64,000 nucleotides of DNA from Macquaria australasica (GCA_005408345.1 SEMN01001363.1:1-64000), one strand, 5' to 3'. Shown: positions 39,100 to 51,740, numbered from the stretch's first letter. Notes: generated by a model from the letters alone, not told the origin. A program made the numbers and translations.

Positions 39100-40008
39100 T
39101 TTAAGCTGTCCCCTCTTACCTTGTTGATTAACTGGGCACAGGCGTGAGTAGTAGACAGGTGTGGCTAATTACCTGCCAGGTAACTCTAACAGACTCCAGT
39201 GCCTAGCAGCTGGTGCTGTCAAGTTTACTACCCAATACCTTTGTCCCAACAAATGATCACGTCTGCGCACGATGTGCATTCAAATTCCAAAAAACACATC
39301 AAAAGTTTCATCAAGTCAGTGTGAAATGGGCTGCTGTGTAGTAAAGTTGCAGAACTTCCTTTTGGCCCACAATAGAATCATGCTAGCAACCTCTGATCAA
39401 AGACGGTTGACATTTGAGAACACATACAGAGGGTATTTTGCCATCACTTTTCGCAATCACTCCCCGCATGTCTCTTTCATAGATCAATAGTAACCCTATA
39501 ATCAAAAACAAGACACTGGGGTATGGGGCAGGGTGCGCAGCAGTAAAGTTCTGCACAGGCCTAAAAATGAGTCCATAACCCAGCCAGTGCTACAAACCAA
39601 GGCTATAATCCAGGGGTGTTTTCCAGGAGTTAAGCCCAGACCATCTGGGCCCAAAGTCAGAATTTATTTTTGTGTGTGTGCAGGGGGGGTGCTCCCTGCT
39701 GTCCTGCCTGAACACTGCCTAATTGTCATTTAATTACATTTTAATTAAATACATTTGAAATGTAATCGTTAAGACAATTGCTCTGGACAAAATGTAAATT
39801 TTCAGTGTTGTAGCCTCGGACGCCTGCGCCTAACATAATCTGGCCTTTGTTTCGTCTAGTCACTGCATGTTAGCTTGCCAGGTTAACAGCCAATTATAAG
39901 AAACAAAGACAATAACAGCCCAAAGCTGAATCCTGGTACTCATCAGGATTAGTCGTGTTCAGGTAAAACATCTTGTAGCAGGGCAGAGTGTGACCATTGG
40001 GCAACAGC
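39100..40008. other. Spacer between the two Pro-rich gene copies
   Basis: Contains the upstream region of copy 1 and then unique sequence with a short GT run and G-run near 39,670-39,690. A small minus-strand frame at 39,894-40,082 has no recognised similarity. No other gene is seen. Confidence 0.4.
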
Positions 40009-41872
40009 AAGATTTCCTGAAACAAACATTTCTGGTTTAATGACACCCTCACAGCAGGTATGAAACTAGCATTAGTATACAACCTGGTGTATCTGAGCCT
40101 GTTCCAGCATCAACCCATCTCTGGTTATGAAAGTCAATAAAAGTGGATTGTATCAAGTGATTTTAAAATCTGATGAAAGAGGTCAAGTCAGACCAGAAAT
40201 CCCTTTGAGCTAGAGAAGTGATTAAATGTGCTGCCTCATTGCAGGCATTTTACTTGCTTGATTAAACCGAGCCCCATAAACAGAAACATCACTGGCTTGA
40301 TACTGAGCTGTTGTCAGAAACAGACTCAGGCGAAGTTTATTTTAAAATGACAAGTCAATACAATGCTCGGTTGAAAGCAGTCGACGAGGCATCTTCAGTG
40401 GTCTAGTGTCTAAAAAACAAAAGATGGATTAAAAGGAAAATCAATATTTGAAAACTTCAGTCATCCAATTGCTGAGTTTAAGTACTTACCCCACCCAGTG
40501 CTCCTCTAGATTGATAGGGGACCATTCCCAATGTTACCATAAACTCCAGTGGTGCCGTGTCTGTAAGAAATGAGTTGGCTAGATTACTCACCGATTCTGC
40601 CAATTTTGCTAATGAAAATTCAGCATGATCACCGCTTACCCATTGGTATCCATTTGGGGAGCATCTCCTTGGGAAAAAGTTGGATAATCATTGTAACATG
40701 GCTGCTGAGGCAGCGGCAGAGGCTGACAGCTAGGTGGCAGAGGAACCGGCGGCAGTGGCAGAGGCTGCTGCGGCACCTGAGGCGGATAGCTAGGCTGCTG
40801 GGGCACCTGAGGCGGATAGCTAGGCTGCTGCGGCACCTGAGGCGGATAGCTAGGCTGCTGCGGCACCTGAGGCGGATAGCTAGGCTTCTGCGGCACCTGA
40901 GCCTGAGGCGGATAGCTAGGCTGCTGCGGCACCTGAGCCTGAGGCGGATAGCTAGGCTGCTGCGGCACCTGAGCCTGAGGCGGATAGCTAGGCTGCTGCG
41001 GCACCTGAGCCTGAGGCGGATAGCTAGGCTGCTGGGGCACCTGAGGCGGTACCTGCATCTGAGGCGGATAGCTAGGCTGCTGGGGCACCTGAGGCGGTAC
41101 CTGCATCTGAGGCGGATAGCTAGGCTGCTGGGGCACCTGAGGCGGTACCTGCATCTGAGGCGGATAGCTAGGCTGCTGGGGCACCTGAGGCGGTACCGGC
41201 ACCTGAGGCGGATAGCTAGGCTGCTGGGGCACCTGAGGCGGTACCGGCACCTGAGGCGGATAGCTAGGCTGCTGGGGCACCTGAGGCGGTACCGGCACCT
41301 GAGGCGGATAGCTAGGCTGCTGGGGCACCTGAGGCAGATAGCTAGGCTGCTGGGGCACCTGAGGCGGATAGCTAGGCTGCTGGGGCACCTGAGGCGGATA
41401 TCTAGGCTGCTGGGGCACCTGAGGCGGATAGCTAGGCTGCTGGGGCACCTGAGGCGGTACCTGCATCTGAGGCGGATAGCTAGGCTGCTGGGGCACCTGA
41501 GGCGGTACCTGCATCTGAGGCAGATAGCTAGGCTGCTGGGGCACCTGAGGCGGTACCTGCATCTGAGGCGGATAGCTAGGCTGCTGGGGCACCTGAGGTG
41601 GCATCTGCGGTTGAGGCAGCACCTGAGGCAGATAGCTAGGCTGCTGGGGCACCGGAGGTGGCATCTGCGGTTGAGGCGGCACCTGCAGCGGAGAGCTAGG
41701 CTGCTGGGGCGCCTGAGGCGGTACCTGCATCTGAGGCGGATAGCTAGGCTGCTGGGGCACCTGAGGCGGATAGCTAGGCTGCTGGGGCGCCTGAGGTGCC
41801 ATCTGCATTTGAGGCGGCACCTGAGGCGGATAGCTAGGCTGCTGGGGCACCTGAGGCGGATAGCTAGGCTCC
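40009..41872 (-). pseudogene. Pro/Gln/Tyr-rich repeat protein gene, copy 2, 5'-truncated
   Basis: A tandem duplicate of 36,486-38,4xx displaced by about 3.52 kb. Exon 4 (polyadenylation signal 40,336-40,341), exon 3 (40,490-40,560, stop 40,506-40,508) and exon 2 (40,640 to about 41,872, open, mostly QQPSYPPQVPPQ and QMQVPPQVP repeats) are intact. Exon 1, the intron and the unique N-terminal segment are missing: at 41,873 the sequence switches to the 5' flank of receptor gene B, with an in-frame stop just beyond. The repeat composition differs from copy 1, so the repeats have turned over since duplication. Confidence 0.65.
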
Positions 41873-42791
41873 TCTTAGTGATAAATACACAGAGAATTCT
41901 CACCAGCTCTGCAGCTTGAAGGAGAATTTTTGCCTCTTTTAGCTCATAGCTTTGGTTTCATTTGCTTTAGGTTTTAAAAACAATATATAACTGCTAACAG
42001 ATAAAAACTGGCGTTGCTTATTACCAGAGTGACAATGTTTAATTTTTTTTATAATTTGAAGTTTTATTGAGTTTAATAACCAGAATATCCAGCAATAAGC
42101 ATCTTAAAATCAGCTGAGCTCAGGTTACTAAGCCAGTTGTTGGACCGTGTTGATTTAATAAGAAAGAAATAAAAAATAAATGATGTTACGGAGTGCTGTA
42201 CACAGAACATATAACATATAACATATAAACCAACAACAAAAAAAGGTGTTTTACTTCTGATCTCCTCATCCCAAAGAACGTTTTGATTTAGCCGACTTTT
42301 AAATGTTGTGTTGTTTTCTGCACATTTTCTCATTTTAAAGCTGCAATAATACATATTTTTACTCCTATAATGGATCAAATGAGCATTTTAGCCTCTTTTA
42401 GCTCATAGTTTTGGTTTTACAGCACATTTACTCTCTTGCTGCTCTCATCAACCTCATTTCCAGCAGCAGCAGGCAGCTGTTTATAGCAAACAGGCTCCGA
42501 TAAACCCACCGTTCACTATGTCCAGCAACAAACAGCAGACAGACACAGCTGATGAACATAGCGCAGCATTTAGCAGCTAAAGAGCCTAAAGAAGAGTGAA
42601 TATTGGACTCACACTTAATAATTAGTACTGTTGCTCTGTCTGCTGGACGTGTAAATGTTTGTAAAATGTTGGCCTAAACAAAAGAACATTTTTCTTTATT
42701 TTTATAGTGTGAGTTTGATTTATACGGTCAAAAATATAATCATGGAGGCTCTGAAACCTTAACGGATGTCTCTTCACCTGATGTTTTACAG
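41873..42791 (+). other. 5' intron/flank of receptor gene B
   Basis: Near-identical to window positions 1-924. It ends in the V1 acceptor TTTTACAG. No leader exon like that of gene C is found between here and 36,500, so B either uses a distant leader or has lost it at the junction at about 41,873. Confidence 0.6.
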
Positions 42792-43112
42792 ATGCTGAGG
42801 TGTTCTGTGTTTTGATGGAGAGCTGCATCTTACCGCTCCGATTTCTGGCTGAAGATAAAGTACCGGTAGTCATCCACTGGATTCAGGTGACAGGAAACAC
42901 TCCTGTCCACTCCTTCTACCACAACCAAGACCAGCTCGCACTCCAGGACCAGCGCTTCAGAGGCAGGACATCACTGTTCAAGGACCAGATCTCCAGAGGG
43001 AACGCCTCGCTCTGGCTGACAGGGGTGCAGGTTCAGGACCAGGGCAGATACAAGTGCGAAATCAGCACCAATACTGGAAAGAGGGTGACATATATTCATC
43101 TAAATGTGGAAG
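42792..43112 (+). CDS. hhla2-like: Gene B exon: V1
   Basis: 107 codons, phase 1 both ends. It differs from V1 of gene A at only a few codons (R to W in SLWLTG, N to H in YIHLNV) and from V1 of gene C at many, mostly in loop positions. The Leu at the usual B-strand Cys position is kept. Confidence 0.8.
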
Positions 43113-46100
43113 GTAAGAAATTCAAAGTTAATACAGGAAACACAAACAATTACAACAAATGCTGTTTGCTTCTGTTTTATGTATATTTGCTGTAATTTCT
43201 AAGCTGTAAAACATCATATTGGAATTTTGTGAAATCAATTAATTGTTTATCAATAACTCATTAAGTCACCTTAATGTTCATTCATCATTCGTGAGCTTTT
43301 CTAACTTATTAAAACATTATAAAATAGTTTACAGTCAATAGTACATGACTTGCAGAACCAGATATCGTCTTTTTTATTCCACATGTTCCTCTTCCTTGTC
43401 AAAACATGGCGCCTACATTACCCACAATGCAACTCAGTGGCTAACAGCTCAGTCATAGATTCAGGTGTGTTATGGTAGCTAGCAGCTAATGTAGCCTGCT
43501 GCAGAGGTCTGGGCAGCTCACTTCTTTCTAACTCCACACCAACAGATTGTTTTCATCTTCAAACTTGTAGTCTTCAGCCCCGACCGACGCTGACTCGAGT
43601 GACATCACTTGAGGACGTTTATCAGACTTCACACAGCTCCCTCTGGAGACACTCAAGGCTTTAAACTACTTGTTTCACTCCCCAACACCTGGAAACACAC
43701 CTTGATGTGTAAAGTTCCCCTTTGATTCAGCTCTGAAAGCAGCCAGTAAACAGCAGAATGAGGCTGATTTCTGATAAAACAGGAACGCAGGAGTGAAACT
43801 AAACTCCAAACCACAGAGATTCAGTTACAAGATACAAAAGAGCCGAACACAGTGAGACTTTAAAAGACAGTGCTTTCTCTCCAGTCGCCAGTTCGGCCGT
43901 ACATGTGTTGATCCAATCTGTTGACACGTGGCTCGGTTTAGAGGAAGGAAACATCTCACTGCCTGCTGCTAAGCAGAGCCACAACAGCACCTGGATGCAG
44001 TTATCCCCTGCTGTACAGCTTCAGCTGTAAACACGTGTGCTCATGGCTTGGTCCAGCCCAGCGTGATTAAAGCAGGACACCAGCATTAGTTCTGAATACT
44101 GCTCCAAGGTGCTATTAGGATAAGTGTGCCTTAAGTGTGTTTTGTGTCGGCATTTTCCATCTTGCCAACTTACTCAGTAACGTATGAACGCTCACTTAAG
44201 TTCATAAGACTGCAACAGTGTGACAGACCCTTAAACTTTTCTTCTAAAGTTCAGTGAACTTGAGTTTTACAAAAACTATTGAGCAGAGAAAACTGGTGAA
44301 AATGTTCATTTTCTCCTTTAGTTTTGTCGCCGACTGTTGAGCTCTTTCAGCTGATCACATGTTCACTCCCAGGAACAGAAGACTGATGTTCATGCAAGGC
44401 TGTGAGAATAAGGTCATCTAGTAGATAAGAACACCTGCACAGAAAAAACTAGTCTCACAGTTTTGAGAGAAACTTACTGTGCTGAATGAAAACAACAGAA
44501 AATAATCAGAGGCTCTCTGTGGTGAAGCTCTTTGATTGCTGAGTGATGATGAAGATTCAGAGGTTTAAAGAGAAAGTTAATTCTCTACTACTCTGGTACT
44601 TTGTCCCCATTTGTCCACCACACCAGTTATTACAAACACTTTTTGCTTCTCTACAAATTGGACATTTATGGGGAAAAAAAGCTAAAAAGACATAATAAAA
44701 GTTAAATTTCTGCAACATGCATGAGCAGTGATAGCTGCCACCTACAGAAACTCCCTTTTTGAGCCCAGCAGCAAACACACAGGGTGTTTTCTTTAATTAC
44801 TTTATATAAAGCAGGGAAACTCAATCCTAATCACCACCTTCATTCAGTTATAAATGTCTGCTTTCAAACTGCAACTCATTCCCTCAACATTGTGTGCTCA
44901 CGTTATTTATTCTGTTTGGTAATTAACATATATCAACATATGGGAACATGAGCCTTCATGAATGGAAGGAACCATTAATGTTGAGAGAACGACAAGTGAC
45001 TGACAGGTGATACCATCACAGGTGCACTGCTTAAAAACCCAGCAGGGAGCGCTGAAGAAGTCATCATCAGGTCTCTCACATCACCACCACCAAACATCAC
45101 CAAACATGTTCCTATAAAGTGAATCCTCTGTTTTTGCAGCTCTGGTCCGTAAAGTCAACATTCAGCAGGTGGAGAACAGGATCACCTGCAGCTCAGAGGG
45201 GATCTACCCTCAGCCTGAGCTCACCTGGTCCACGAGCCCTCCATCCACCGTGACCCTCCAGGACAAACCCACAGTCCAGCAGACTGAGCAGCAGCTCTAC
45301 AGCATCAGTAGTTCTCTGATTCTTTCAGACAGTGTTACTGATCTGGTCTACAGCTGCACCGTCAGCACTCGCAGAAACTGGAGGAGGAGTTGGTTTAAAC
45401 AAAGTGAGTGTTTCTAAGAAGACCTGCAGTCACTGTGGAACGCTAAAAGAAACACCAGATATTTTATTACTTTTTTCATTTTTGTGTTTTATCATTTCAG
45501 CTTCTATCAGTGATTCAGACACTGAAACAACAATCCCCTGCTCTTCCTCAAACACTTCCCTAATGGGTCTCATCTGGAGGTTCAACCACGAACAGATCAT
45601 CCTGAACCAGACCGGGGCCGACGTCCCCTACACAGTCTCAGAGGAGTGGAGGCAGCGGGTGAAGGGTGTGTCTGAGTCAGGCAGCCTCACACTACAGGAC
45701 TTATCTTCAGATCAGGAGGGAATATACACCTGTGAACGCAGTGATGCTGAGGAGACACACATCTTTCTGAGGATAGAGAAAAGTCAAGGTGAGAACTAGA
45801 AACTTTCAGTCTATCTGAACAAGAAATGTTCTTATCTGTAATATCTGGTTTAATACTTTGGCATGTTTACACACCAAAGTATTTACACTTACAGACAGTT
45901 CAGACACTGTCTGTAATCAACATGACTCACTGTATCCAGACAGCTCAGTTACTCACTGTGTGGAGGTGTCATGGAATCAGAAACCATCAGTCCCAGACAG
46001 GGTTCACACTCTCAGAAGATTCAAAACCACTTTGTTCCACCTGCACAACCTGCAACATCAAAACATAAGAAAACACCAGAACAATGAACACCTATGAGTT

Positions 46101-47807
46101 TGCAGGTTGACTGACTGTAGGTGGCGCTCTTGTTTTCTTGGGTGACTGTCACTTCTTATGCTAAAATGTTGTTTAGAACAACAAATGGAAAAGGTTTCAT
46201 GAAATGTATATAAACAGAATCAATGTTATATTCATATATTTTGTGATAGAGTCTTACTTAAATTTGAATATGCAGCAATACGCTGATTGTAAAGGTGAAG
46301 GTTCACATTACACCTTGATTCTACAGTAGTTGTCATTGCACCTGTGGAAGTTGTGAAAGTTTAATTAACCAAATCTTTTTCCTTTTCAGCCTCTACTATT
46401 GCTGCAGTCATTGTTGGAGTGGTTGTAGCCATTATGGTTGTATTAGCCTTGGTGGCATATAGATATAAAACAGCCATTTGTAAAAAGATTAAAAAGGTAA
46501 ATAATAATAAAAATAATAATTCTGCTTCCACTTATTAATTTATTTTGTATGTGTTGTTTGTACTAATGATAATGTCTTTTGCACTCAAAGGAAGCAGAAC
46601 TATCAGAAGTTGAAAAGTAAGTATGCTGTATATTCTGTATTGGAAATAAAAATAGCCCAATTTTTGCAGTTCATCACATGCTGCTATCCATTGAATTAAT
46701 AAATAATGAATCAATTAAACTCTCCTCAGTTGAAAGTTGAAGTCTAACTAATTAACTGCTGTCTCAGGTAAAAAGATGCCCTACATCAGCAGACACAGTT
46801 GAGATAAAGTTTGTAAAAGAGGTTATTTCCTGGAGGAGACGTCTGTTTCTCCATTCAGGTGTCAGGCAGTTGGTCTAGAAGCAAAGCAAAACCTAATGCA
46901 AGATATGAAAACATTGAAGAGCCTCAATTAAATGAGGATAAAACAAAAAACTAAGTCCAACCAAAAACAAATGTCCTCATGTTTGCTGTGATAGATGTTT
47001 GGAGTTTCCAGTTTCTAAACTTCTACATTCTGAACAGATTATTAAACACTGAATGATTTCAAGCAGGAACATTGTCTTCTAACGTTACATCATTTATTCT
47101 TTATTCAGATTGAGTTTCTGCAGTTTGTCAGAGATCAGCTGTGCTTCTCTGGTCTCAGCTCTGAAGTCCAACCCCTCCCATCTGACAGAGCTGCAGCTGG
47201 GTAACAACGACCTGCAGGATTCAGACGTGAATCTGCTGTCTGGTTTTCTGGAGAGTCCAGACTGTAGACTGGAGACTCTGAGGTCAGTAGAGGGTCTGAG
47301 TCAGTCCATGCTGGTTTCAGCAGTATTGTGGTTCACATATTTGTCATGTAACGTTTCAATAGTATTCAAATGTGACTGAGACGCTGGTTTTTAACAGCTT
47401 TGAACCCTAACAGCAGTAAATCCATCATTAAAGTGAGCAGTGAACATCTCTCTGTTTCTGCAGTAATGATGCGTTCAGGGACTCTCAGCACTTTATTTCC
47501 ACTGTGTACTTGAGTGAAACCTGCAGAGTAAACAGACTTGATGCCCAAAGTCTGTGCAGGTCTGTGAGCTTCCAGCTCAGTGTGTTCACTCCAATACGTT
47601 AACATGAGAGCTGAAAGGAAGCTGGCTACGCTACACAGCCGCTCCACTTCTGGTCTGAACAGGACTCAAGTCCCTGCTGGTCTTTATACTGGATGTGCTG
47701 CATCACTGACTGACAGCTGATGAAGGGAGTCTCTGTAAACTCTGATTTATGACTTCTGTTGTCTCTCTTCTTCTCTCACCAGCTGGTGGTGGTCTCTGTC
47801 AGAGTGA
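42792..47807 (+). CDS. hhla2-like: Receptor gene B: HHLA2-like V-C-V-TM protein with one LRR exon (multi-exon)
   Basis: Exons: V1 42792-43112, C 45140-45403, V2 45501-45788, TM 46390-46496, cytoplasmic 46591-46616, LRR 47109-47282, terminal 47783-47807. All junctions are GT/AG with consistent phases, and the joined frame runs 400 codons to the stop, excluding a leader that is not found. Approximate residues: V1 1-107, C 108-195, V2 196-291, TM 292-326, juxtamembrane 327-335, LRR 336-393, tail WWWSLSE. V-C-V plus one TM is the HHLA2/B7-H7 layout, a surface ligand for T-cell co-signalling. A cytoplasmic LRR is not known for that family. Introns are near-identical to A and C, so the duplication is young. 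The missing leader is the main doubt about function. Confidence 0.65.
43113..45139 (+). other. Gene B intron V1 to C
   Basis: Matches the gene A intron up to about 44,637 and the gene C intron throughout, except for about 190 bp missing in C. No further exon is seen; small minus-strand frames at 43,799 and 44,557 are conserved only by duplication. Confidence 0.6.
45140..45403 (+). CDS. hhla2-like: Gene B exon: C-type Ig domain
   Basis: 88 codons, acceptor TTTTTGCAG, donor CAAA|GTGAGT, phase 1 both ends. It has ITC, 12 residues, then W in ELTW, typical C-type spacing; GIYPQPELTW is the common B7/butyrophilin-like C-domain phrase. It continues SSSLILSDSVTDLVYSCTVS with the F-strand Cys. Identical in length to the gene C exon. 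Confidence 0.85.
45501..45788 (+). CDS. hhla2-like: Gene B exon: V2
   Basis: 96 codons, phase 1 both ends, after a 97-bp intron. Canonical Cys-Trp spacing, NQT sequon, YTCE. Only a few substitutions separate it from A (G to D, P to S, T to M, K to E, D to E). Confidence 0.82.
45789..46389 (+). other. Gene B intron V2 to TM
   Basis: Holds the same possible alternative terminal frame as gene A, with the acceptor at about 45,888-45,894 and an open frame to 46,097. Otherwise nothing recognised. Confidence 0.5.
46390..46496 (+). CDS. hhla2-like: Gene B exon: transmembrane segment
   Basis: 107 bp encoding ASTIAAVIVGVVVAIMVVLA and then a YRYKTAICKKIKK basic end. Phase 1 in, phase 0 out. Confidence 0.85.
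46591..46616 (+). CDS. hhla2-like: Gene B exon: short cytoplasmic exon
   Basis: 26 bp encoding EAELSEVE plus two bases; phase 2 out, matching the LRR exon. Acceptor CTCAAAG, donor AAAA|GTAAGT. Confidence 0.65.
47109..47282 (+). CDS. Gene B exon: LRR
   Basis: 174 bp, intact, phase 2 both ends. It starts LSFCSLSEISCASLVSALKS, then LTELQLGNNDLQDSDVNLLS, ending CRLETLR. The upstream intron matches that of LRR1 in A and C, while the downstream sequence matches that after LRR6 of A, so B carries a single LRR exon formed by joining the first and last positions of the series. Confidence 0.68.
47283..47782 (+). other. Gene B intron before terminal exon
   Basis: Matches 22,789-23,296 of gene A. It ends in a strong pyrimidine tract and CACCAG. 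Confidence 0.55.
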
Positions 47808-48307
47808 GTGGTGAGAAAGGTGGTGGTGTTGAGAGGATCAGCTGTGTCCTGATGATCCAGAGTGGGTGGCTCCACCCTCAACCACCTCCTCCACCTGGAA
47901 CCTGGATTTGATTCTTTCATTCATTCAGATATTCTGAACCCAAACTGCCTCTGCAGATTCTGTTTGACAACATAACTGCAGATCAACACATTTAATTGGA
48001 TATTTCTGTTTAGCTTTCTGTTGCAGCTCCACCCTGTGGAATGATGGAGTAGTGCAGTTAATTTCCACATATTTCTGAATAACAGTGGAAGTTGATATTA
48101 CATGTGTGAAGTTCTGGTTATTACCACCAATACCAGCCATTTCTTATATTCTAATAAATTAAGTAGCTAAAACAGAACAAAGTCTGGATTCAACCAAGGC
48201 TTTACTGAACTTTCTCATCTGACTACGAACTGATTATGTCTGGATTTTGGTGGAAAGTCGGTATCTTAATATTTCCTTTTATAAATTATGTTTGATGTAA
48301 AAATAAA
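47783..48307 (+). other. Gene B terminal exon and 3' UTR
   Basis: The phase-2 frame reads WWWSLSE and stops at 47805-47807. Polyadenylation signals AATAAA are at 48153-48158 and 48302-48307. Conserved with gene A, supporting a real 3' end. Confidence 0.5.
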
Positions 48308-48700
48308 TCAGAACTTTTTATTTTTATTCATGCAGATTCTAGACGTTATATTCATTAATCATGTCTATAAAACGATTAGAAGTACACACAGGAAAATAAT
48401 ACTATCTTGATTTTTGTAAATAAATAAATGTGTTTTAGGCCAAAGGAATGTCAATGTTGCACAGACTAGTTAATTATCCAACACCACAGTCACATGTTTA
48501 GGTGGTAACAGCTTTTATTAATGCTGTCAGTTCTTTCTCAGTTCTGCTTTGCTTTGCAGTGAAACACTGTGTTTTACATGTAGACAAAGTGACAATGATT
48601 CAAATCAGATTTTAAAAGCTTTATTGTCTCACAGCAGAGGGCAGAAGCTTTGTGAAATAGACTTCCTTAAAGACAAACACACTTAAAGCGAGTGTTTCCA
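48308..48700. other. 3' flank of gene B
   Basis: Continues to match gene A flanks (23,822-23,955 and then 26,262-26,520, without the mobile block found there). No gene. Confidence 0.6.
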
Positions 48701-50180
48701 TTGTGATTGGTTGTGAGTCTAAGGAGTTCTCCTGAAGGATAAATATCGTTAAATACTTTAAAGTGAGGCTCTTTTGCTTTTGGAGGTAAAGGTAAGTTTA
48801 AGAAGTTAATGTGTGATTTCTTTAAGGTAGGTTGACAAAAGGTGTGAGAAGCTGAGTTCCTGCTGACCTGCACAAAGTATAAAACATTCGTAAAGAGACC
48901 ACAGATCGCTTTATTTGGCAGAATCTTATTTGAGAAATCATGTCCATCAATCATCAACGAAGGGGGATTGGGGGGTGGGGGGGCAACCATATGAGGTAGT
49001 GCATTTTTAGCCATCAAACTAAAAGAAGTTGGTGTGCTATTAATAACCATATCACATTGTTTACGGTTGCACTGGAAATTAAATTTCTACTGAATACCTC
49101 AGAATGTCAGATATTGCCAGATTCATAATAATTGAGTGATGGACCAAATCTTTTTCTATATTTCTATACTATTTCTAAACAGAATGAATCTGCAGTTCCA
49201 CATCGTGTGAAACTGTGTTTGTACAATAGTTTCCAATATAACAGCACTTGTGAATGGAATGAGGATCATTTCACAGGTAATTTTGGAACAAAAAAGTCAC
49301 AACGTAAAAGAAATCAATCCCACCAATCTTTTTTAAAATGTCCCTGGGACACGAAACCAAAAGCTGTTGTTATTTACTAGAAAGGATCTCAACCATTTGA
49401 TCTTTAAGGTTCATTCATACAGTCAGAGTCAAAGGCCTGCAGACCACCATCTTCATGATCTTTTACCATGGCTGCTTTCTTTAAATAATGAGGTTTTCTT
49501 TTCCAAATGTAGTCAAAGTTTAACTTGTTGATGGTCTTTAGCGCTTTGTTAGATCTGGAGAGAGAATAAGCTGGATAAATGCATCTCGACAGACTTTCCA
49601 TCTTTGTTATATAAATGCAACCAAAAAGAGAAAGATCTCTGTTTAACCACCTGTCTAACCTTGATTTGCATTCATCCATTCTGCTCCATATATTCAAAGC
49701 TTCACTTCATTGATCCTTTGAAATATCTAAGAATTTGACCGTAGTTTTAATGGGGACACCGTGTGCTGCCACAAGATGGCAGTCATGTACAGCTAATAAT
49801 TCACTCTTTTTCAGGTTCAGCTGTGAACCAGATGCTTTGGAAAATAAATATATGATCTGAACAGCTTTTGGAACCTGATCAACACAGTTGTGTCGTCTGC
49901 CAGCTGATTTAAGACTATTTGATTATCAAAGCTGCTCAGCTGCTCAATATCTGAATTTCTGATAAGAACTGAGAGCATTTCCGCTGCAACTAAGAAGAGT
50001 GAAGGTGAAATTGTGCAGCCTTGTTTTCTACCTCTGTTGACTGTAAAACGAGAGGAAGCACCACCTGAGCTATTAGTGTCACAGTAAAAGCATTTGATTA
50101 CGTTCCTGAATTTCTCTCCAAAGCCACAGAGTTGAAGAAAAATAAAGACATATTCATTATATTCAAGCAGGTCGAGGACT

Positions 50181-50520
50181 ATTCAATTCAGGTCAATTCA
50201 GTTTTATTGATATAGCGCCATATCATAACAAAGTTATATCAGGGCATTTTTTCGAGTAGAGCAAGTCTAGACCGACTCTTTATATTTACAGAGACCCAAC
50301 AGTTCCCACCATGAGCAGCACTAGGCGACAGTGGCAAGGAAAAACTCCCTTTTAACAGGTAGAAACCTCGAGCAGAACCAGAACCAGAACCAGGCTCTGG
50401 GTGGGCGATCATCAGCAGGTGGCTGCAACCATAGATCCAGACTCTACAGCTCCGGAGGCAGAAACACCTGCAGAAAGCAACAGAAGGAGAGAGAGAGAGA
50501 GAGAGAGGGGCACATTGTTA
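50181..50520 (-). mobile_element. L2 LINE 3'-end fragment inside the L1
   Basis: Minus-strand match to the 3' end of the L2 at 31,900-32,427, including the ATTGAATT tail, the CAGTGGCAAGGAAAAACTCC block and the segment that is CT-rich on that strand (GA microsatellite at about 50,487-50,508). It is 5'-truncated and internally deleted. Confidence 0.75.
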
Positions 50521-51311
50521 TGTATTGATCAACCTGTCATAAATCCTGACTGGGTGTCACTAGTTATTTGAGAAAGCCCTTCTTTGAGATGATTAGAAAA
50601 TATGTGTGTTAGCAGTTTGTAATCATTGTTGAGGAGTGTTATTGGTCACCAATTATCCAATATTCTGACCCTATATTCTGGGTTTTGGGAACTATTATAC
50701 CTTGTCTCATAGTCTGTGGGAGGGATACATTTTCTATAGTTTCTTTTAGTGTTTCAAATAAAAGTACTTTGATATGTTCCCAAAAACATTTATAAAGATT
50801 AGCTGTAAGGCCGTCTGGGCCAGGAGAGCGATCAGGAGTCAAGCACTGCAGTGCTCTCTCTGGATCCTCATATGAGATCTCTGCCTCAGTCATTTCTGAA
50901 ATCCTCATTCATTTGAGGAATGAATTCTTTGATTTTGTCAAAGAAGATTTCTGCTGCATCGGGTAAGAAATTAGAAGAATACAAATTACTATAAAAAGAA
51001 AAGTTAAAAAGTTAAAGTATAAGTACAAAAAGTTTCATTGGCTGTTCTCTTTGGGTCAGAGCGTTCATTGTCGTTGATGATCAATGTTCCCATGTTATTT
51101 TTCTCTGATCTACAAAAATAAGAATTTCTCTCTCCTTCCTCGATCCATTTTGCTTTAGATCTAATGTAAGCCCCCTTTGCTTTCATTGTGTAAATATCAT
51201 CCAATTTGGTTTGTAGTGTGATTAATTTATTTTTGTCAGAATCAGTAATTGTGGGTTTATTGCTGTATAAATGTATCTCTCTAGTCAAATTTGCTTCTTC
51301 TAGCTGGGTGG

Positions 51312-51740
51312 TGTCATGCTCTGGCTGTCCCTCCTGAGCACCTCTCTCCCCGCCCCTGTATGCCTTCCCCTGGTGTAATTACCCTGATGTCTCTCACCTG
51401 TGTCTTGTTAGCGTCCTCCACCTGTGTATTTAGTCTCTGTGCTCCCATGTCTGTTTGCCAGTTCGTCTTGTCCCATTGTTCAAGCGTGCTAGCTCTTTCT
51501 ACAACAGCTAAGTAGTTTTTCCCCGTGTTCTTGTGTTTTTGGGATTTCCTTTGTTACTTTGTTGGCATCTTTTCCATAGTCTTTTTGCTCCTTCCTAGTG
51601 AAGTGATTTTTTGTTTTCTGAGTCTGATTTTGGTTTCCAACTTTGATTTTTGCCTTTTGCCCTTTTTTGTCAATAAAATCTTATCTTTTTGTACTCCTGT
51701 GTCTGGGGTCTGCATCCTTGAGTCCGTGCTCGTCGTGATA
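51312..51740. mobile_element. Solo LTR with 5-bp target duplication
   Basis: 429 bp starting TGTCATG and ending CGTGATA (TG..CA-type end with one change), bracketed by GGTGG at 51,307-51,311 and 51,741-51,745. AATAAAATCTT at about 51,672 is a polyadenylation signal in + orientation. It has inserted into the L1 and so is younger. Confidence 0.65.

Noticed and set aside
40570..41919. 449-codon + strand frame and a second minus frame (40,629-41,903) in Pro-rich copy 2
   Set aside because: Repeat-generated open frames without stops in several phases; only the QQPSYPPQ frame is the long frame in both copies.
45332..45799. 155-codon frame running through the intron between C and V2 exons of gene B (also 57,548-58,015)
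   Set aside because: Its start is out of frame with the C exon, and it is explained by V2 plus an open 97-bp intron.
49132..49380. 82-codon + strand frame downstream of gene B
   Set aside because: Lies opposite the degenerate L1 and has no recognised similarity.
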